DNA of 19,406 bases from Echinostoma caproni (taxonomy: Eukaryota > Platyhelminthes > Trematoda > Plagiorchiida > Echinostomatidae): the NCBI GenBank assembly GCA_900618425.1, contig UZAN01046674.1, positions 9,056 through 28,461 of the forward strand. The letters are read 5' to 3'. The notes below the pieces were generated by a model. That model saw nothing but the letters and a program-made list of their open reading frames with translations, was not told the origin of the DNA and searched no databases. Below are positions 17,832-19,406 of the stretch, in pieces; position 1 is the first letter of the stretch, and every line of letters begins with the position of its first letter. The translations under genes were made by a program, and so were the position numbers.

Positions 17832-18779
17832 TTACAAGTGTTGAAAAGGTAGATGTTTCAATGCTTTATCCAGCCGTGACTTGAATGAATTCATGGTCAG
17901 TGCGCAAACAACTTCAGGATGGAAGAGATTTCCAAGTATCAAAATCTCTGACACTGAAACAGTGACGTCTGCGGTCTAACTTACTCTTGTGAAGCCATAG
18001 TTTAAACAAATGTTCTCTGAGGTGATTGTTTCCGGATAGTGTTGGTAGAGTACTACATGGATGGTTACATTGATGTAGTATTCAAGTGAATAGAGTCTGA
18101 GAATATGCAATATTTCTACGTAGGTTTTCGATTATAACCCTTTGCCAATTTTAGTTCCTATTCTTTGCCGAAATTCGATTGCTTTTCGGCCACGAATTAG
18201 CCATGAATTCAAGGCCTGTATAGCATTCTCACTGTGTAGCCTAATATATGCTGATCGCAAACGAGGCAATAGGTCTGCTTTGAATGATCCGAAAATACGT
18301 TTTAAAAATCCAACGTGCCTTATGGCCTTTGATGACACTCTTGCGCAATAATTGGAACTTCGTTGATCCTCATGAACAATAAATCTCAGATCTTTTTCAT
18401 TTGGAGAACGCGGTAATGGCTGAGTTCCAAGTTAGTATGGAAAGCAACCCCTGTGACGAAGAGATGCAAGCTTGTATTTCGCAGTGTTGAATTCCATGTC
18501 ATTAGTGATAGACCACAGGTAAGCTGCATCGAAGGCTTCCTGCATGGTATCATAATCCTCAAGATATTGCAAGGTCTTCTATATTTTAGTGCCGTTATCT
18601 GGTAGGTCGTTGTTGAATGCTAGGAAAAGGCAAGGACCAAGTACGGATCCGGGTGGAACTCCACGGACAGCCTCAATCGATCCCGATGGAGAAGCATTCA
18701 CTCGAACTGTGATACACTACGTTGTCCAAGGANNAAACCATCCGATGAATTGTTGTCGGGTAGTTAGCATTGTACAATG
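17832..18779 (-). pseudogene. Degenerate LINE (CR1/Jockey-like) reverse transcriptase
   Basis: One minus-strand frame from 18779 reads QFIGWF, then TVRVN, then VRGVPPGSVLGPCLFL (18668-18621) and NNDLP, which match the reverse-transcriptase block GVPQGSVLGP..F..Y.NDLP. Further on come SSKAIRHVGFLKRIFG and LPRLRSAYIR, typical of the thumb. The C-terminal signature is split over two frames: RRRHCFSVRDFDTWKSLP, then PEVVCALTMNSFKSRLDK, ending at TAA 17834-17832. In-frame stops occur in the 5' part (TAG at about 18753) and at 18581-18579 (TAG, likely from TGG), 18434-18432 and 18134-18132, and at least two frameshifts lie near 18050-17910. The catalytic F/YADD box is missing: NDLPD is followed almost at once by NGTKI, where ADDTKIW would be expected. 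The 5' end may extend to about 18840, and two N bases lie inside at 18733-18734. It is clearly dead. Confidence 0.82.
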
Positions 18780-18840
18780 CAAAACTCAACGGCAGAATTG
18801 ACGACGACATACGTTAAACTGCCGCGATCTGCGCTCAGTA

Positions 18841-19406
18841 AATGATTCTCAAAAAAGTTTGGTGTTGCCCACTTGCGGTGACGAAATACTCTTATTGGTT
18901 AAAACTATCCGAGTACCATCTTGTGTTCTCAAACATTGAGCTATCTTTATCATTAGTACTTCATTTACTCGTGTTAATAATATTGACAATAGTTGTACTA
19001 CTAAAAAAAGTGTACAAACAGAATCCGATGTATCGATTTTTATTGAAATTCTTATTATTCTACCGCTTACGATTTTCGAATTTTGGTGCTCGAAGAATCG
19101 AACAGAACTCCAGCTATTGAGCTATACGGTCCAGTTTCAGGACAGCGAAACAGACAGAGATCAATAGCCTGAACCCATCCAAAACAATGTTATTCAAGCG
19201 GTAGTCTTGTCACAAAGAAAACGCAGTGGTTGATTGATGTGGTTGGAGAAACCGAGTTTCGTGGGGAGGGAATCGGACCGTGCATTTTGATGCATTGAAT
19301 TCGATGTCAGACTGACCATCGATAAGCAGCATTATGTGTTCTCCGCAGTGCCAGCGAATCCTCGGGTTTTGTCACTGTCTTTCATATTTTTGAATCGTCT
19401 GCAAAC
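18841..19406. other. No gene recognised at right edge
   Basis: A 92-codon plus-strand frame (18842-19120) is rich in Leu, Val and Ile because of AT-rich sequence and is not convincing as a membrane protein. The tRNA-like remnant at 19090-19130 is the only structured signal. Confidence 0.4.
19090..19130 (-). repeat. Internally deleted tRNA-like remnant
   Basis: The minus strand shows TATAGCTCAATAGCTGG (19126-19110), a good A box, and TGTTCGATTCTTC (19104-19092), a B-box-like element only about 5 nt further on. Real tRNAs and SINEs need about 30 nt or more between them, so the middle appears to have been lost. It could also be chance. Confidence 0.3.

Noticed and set aside
18842..19120. A hydrophobic 92-codon frame (+) that could be read as a membrane protein.
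   Set aside because: The hydrophobicity follows from AT-rich codons, and its end overlaps a tRNA-like remnant on the other strand.
1..19406. CRISPR arrays, rRNA genes, bacterial operons.
   Set aside because: No regularly spaced repeats, rRNA-like segments, or closely packed open frames with ribosome binding sites are seen.

Overview
This window looks like non-coding, repeat-rich nuclear DNA from a metazoan, most likely a flatworm and plausibly a digenean trematode. I recognise no intact protein-coding gene, rRNA or functional tRNA. Long frames are few, none exceeds about 120 codons, and all of the recognisable protein similarity is to broken retrotransposons. The organism call is an inference: tRNA-derived SINE-like repeats that carry hammerhead ribozymes are a hallmark of the schistosome Sm-alpha family and its relatives, and the window also holds LINE and probable BEL/Pao debris. 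A few N positions (302, 822, 18733-18734) point to a shotgun assembly.

The most interesting content is a dispersed family of short repeats. Each has a tRNA-like head (pol III A and B boxes) followed, after 22-30 nt, by a hammerhead-type self-cleaving ribozyme. Six copies can be traced. Copy 1 (3118-3440, +) and copy 3 (6330-6500, -) have every invariant residue of the hammerhead core, plus stems I, II and III. Copy 2 (4488-4905, -) has a near-perfect ribozyme but G5 of the core is replaced by U. Copies 4 (7930-8085, -), 5 (13690-13800, -) and 6 (4969-5285, -) hold progressively decayed versions at the same place. Copies 6 and 2 lie head to tail, and copies 1 and 2 form an inverted pair about 1.1 kb apart.

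Layout: 1-2320, no gene seen, with a TATA-like palindrome at the left edge and an (AT)n tract; 2339-2943, + strand LINE reverse-transcriptase remnant ending in (TTG)6; 3031-6500, dense cluster of ribozyme SINEs and other tRNA-like elements; 6500-9440, hairpins and a decayed SINE; 9445-9640, tRNA-like repeat; 11518-11712, a well-kept second tRNA-derived SINE family with an A-rich tail; 13690-13800, decayed ribozyme SINE; 14571-14755, TATC microsatellite; 15942-17110, two diverged direct copies of an unnamed repeat; 17500-17709, probable BEL/Pao reverse-transcriptase fragment (YVDD motif); 17832-18779, - strand LINE reverse transcriptase with stops, frameshifts and a lost catalytic box; 19090-19130, short tRNA-like remnant.

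Nothing here works together as an operon or pathway. The biology is that of mobile-element accumulation: pol III-type retroposons, some with a potentially active ribozyme, among dead LINE and LTR elements that may have supplied the machinery for their spread.
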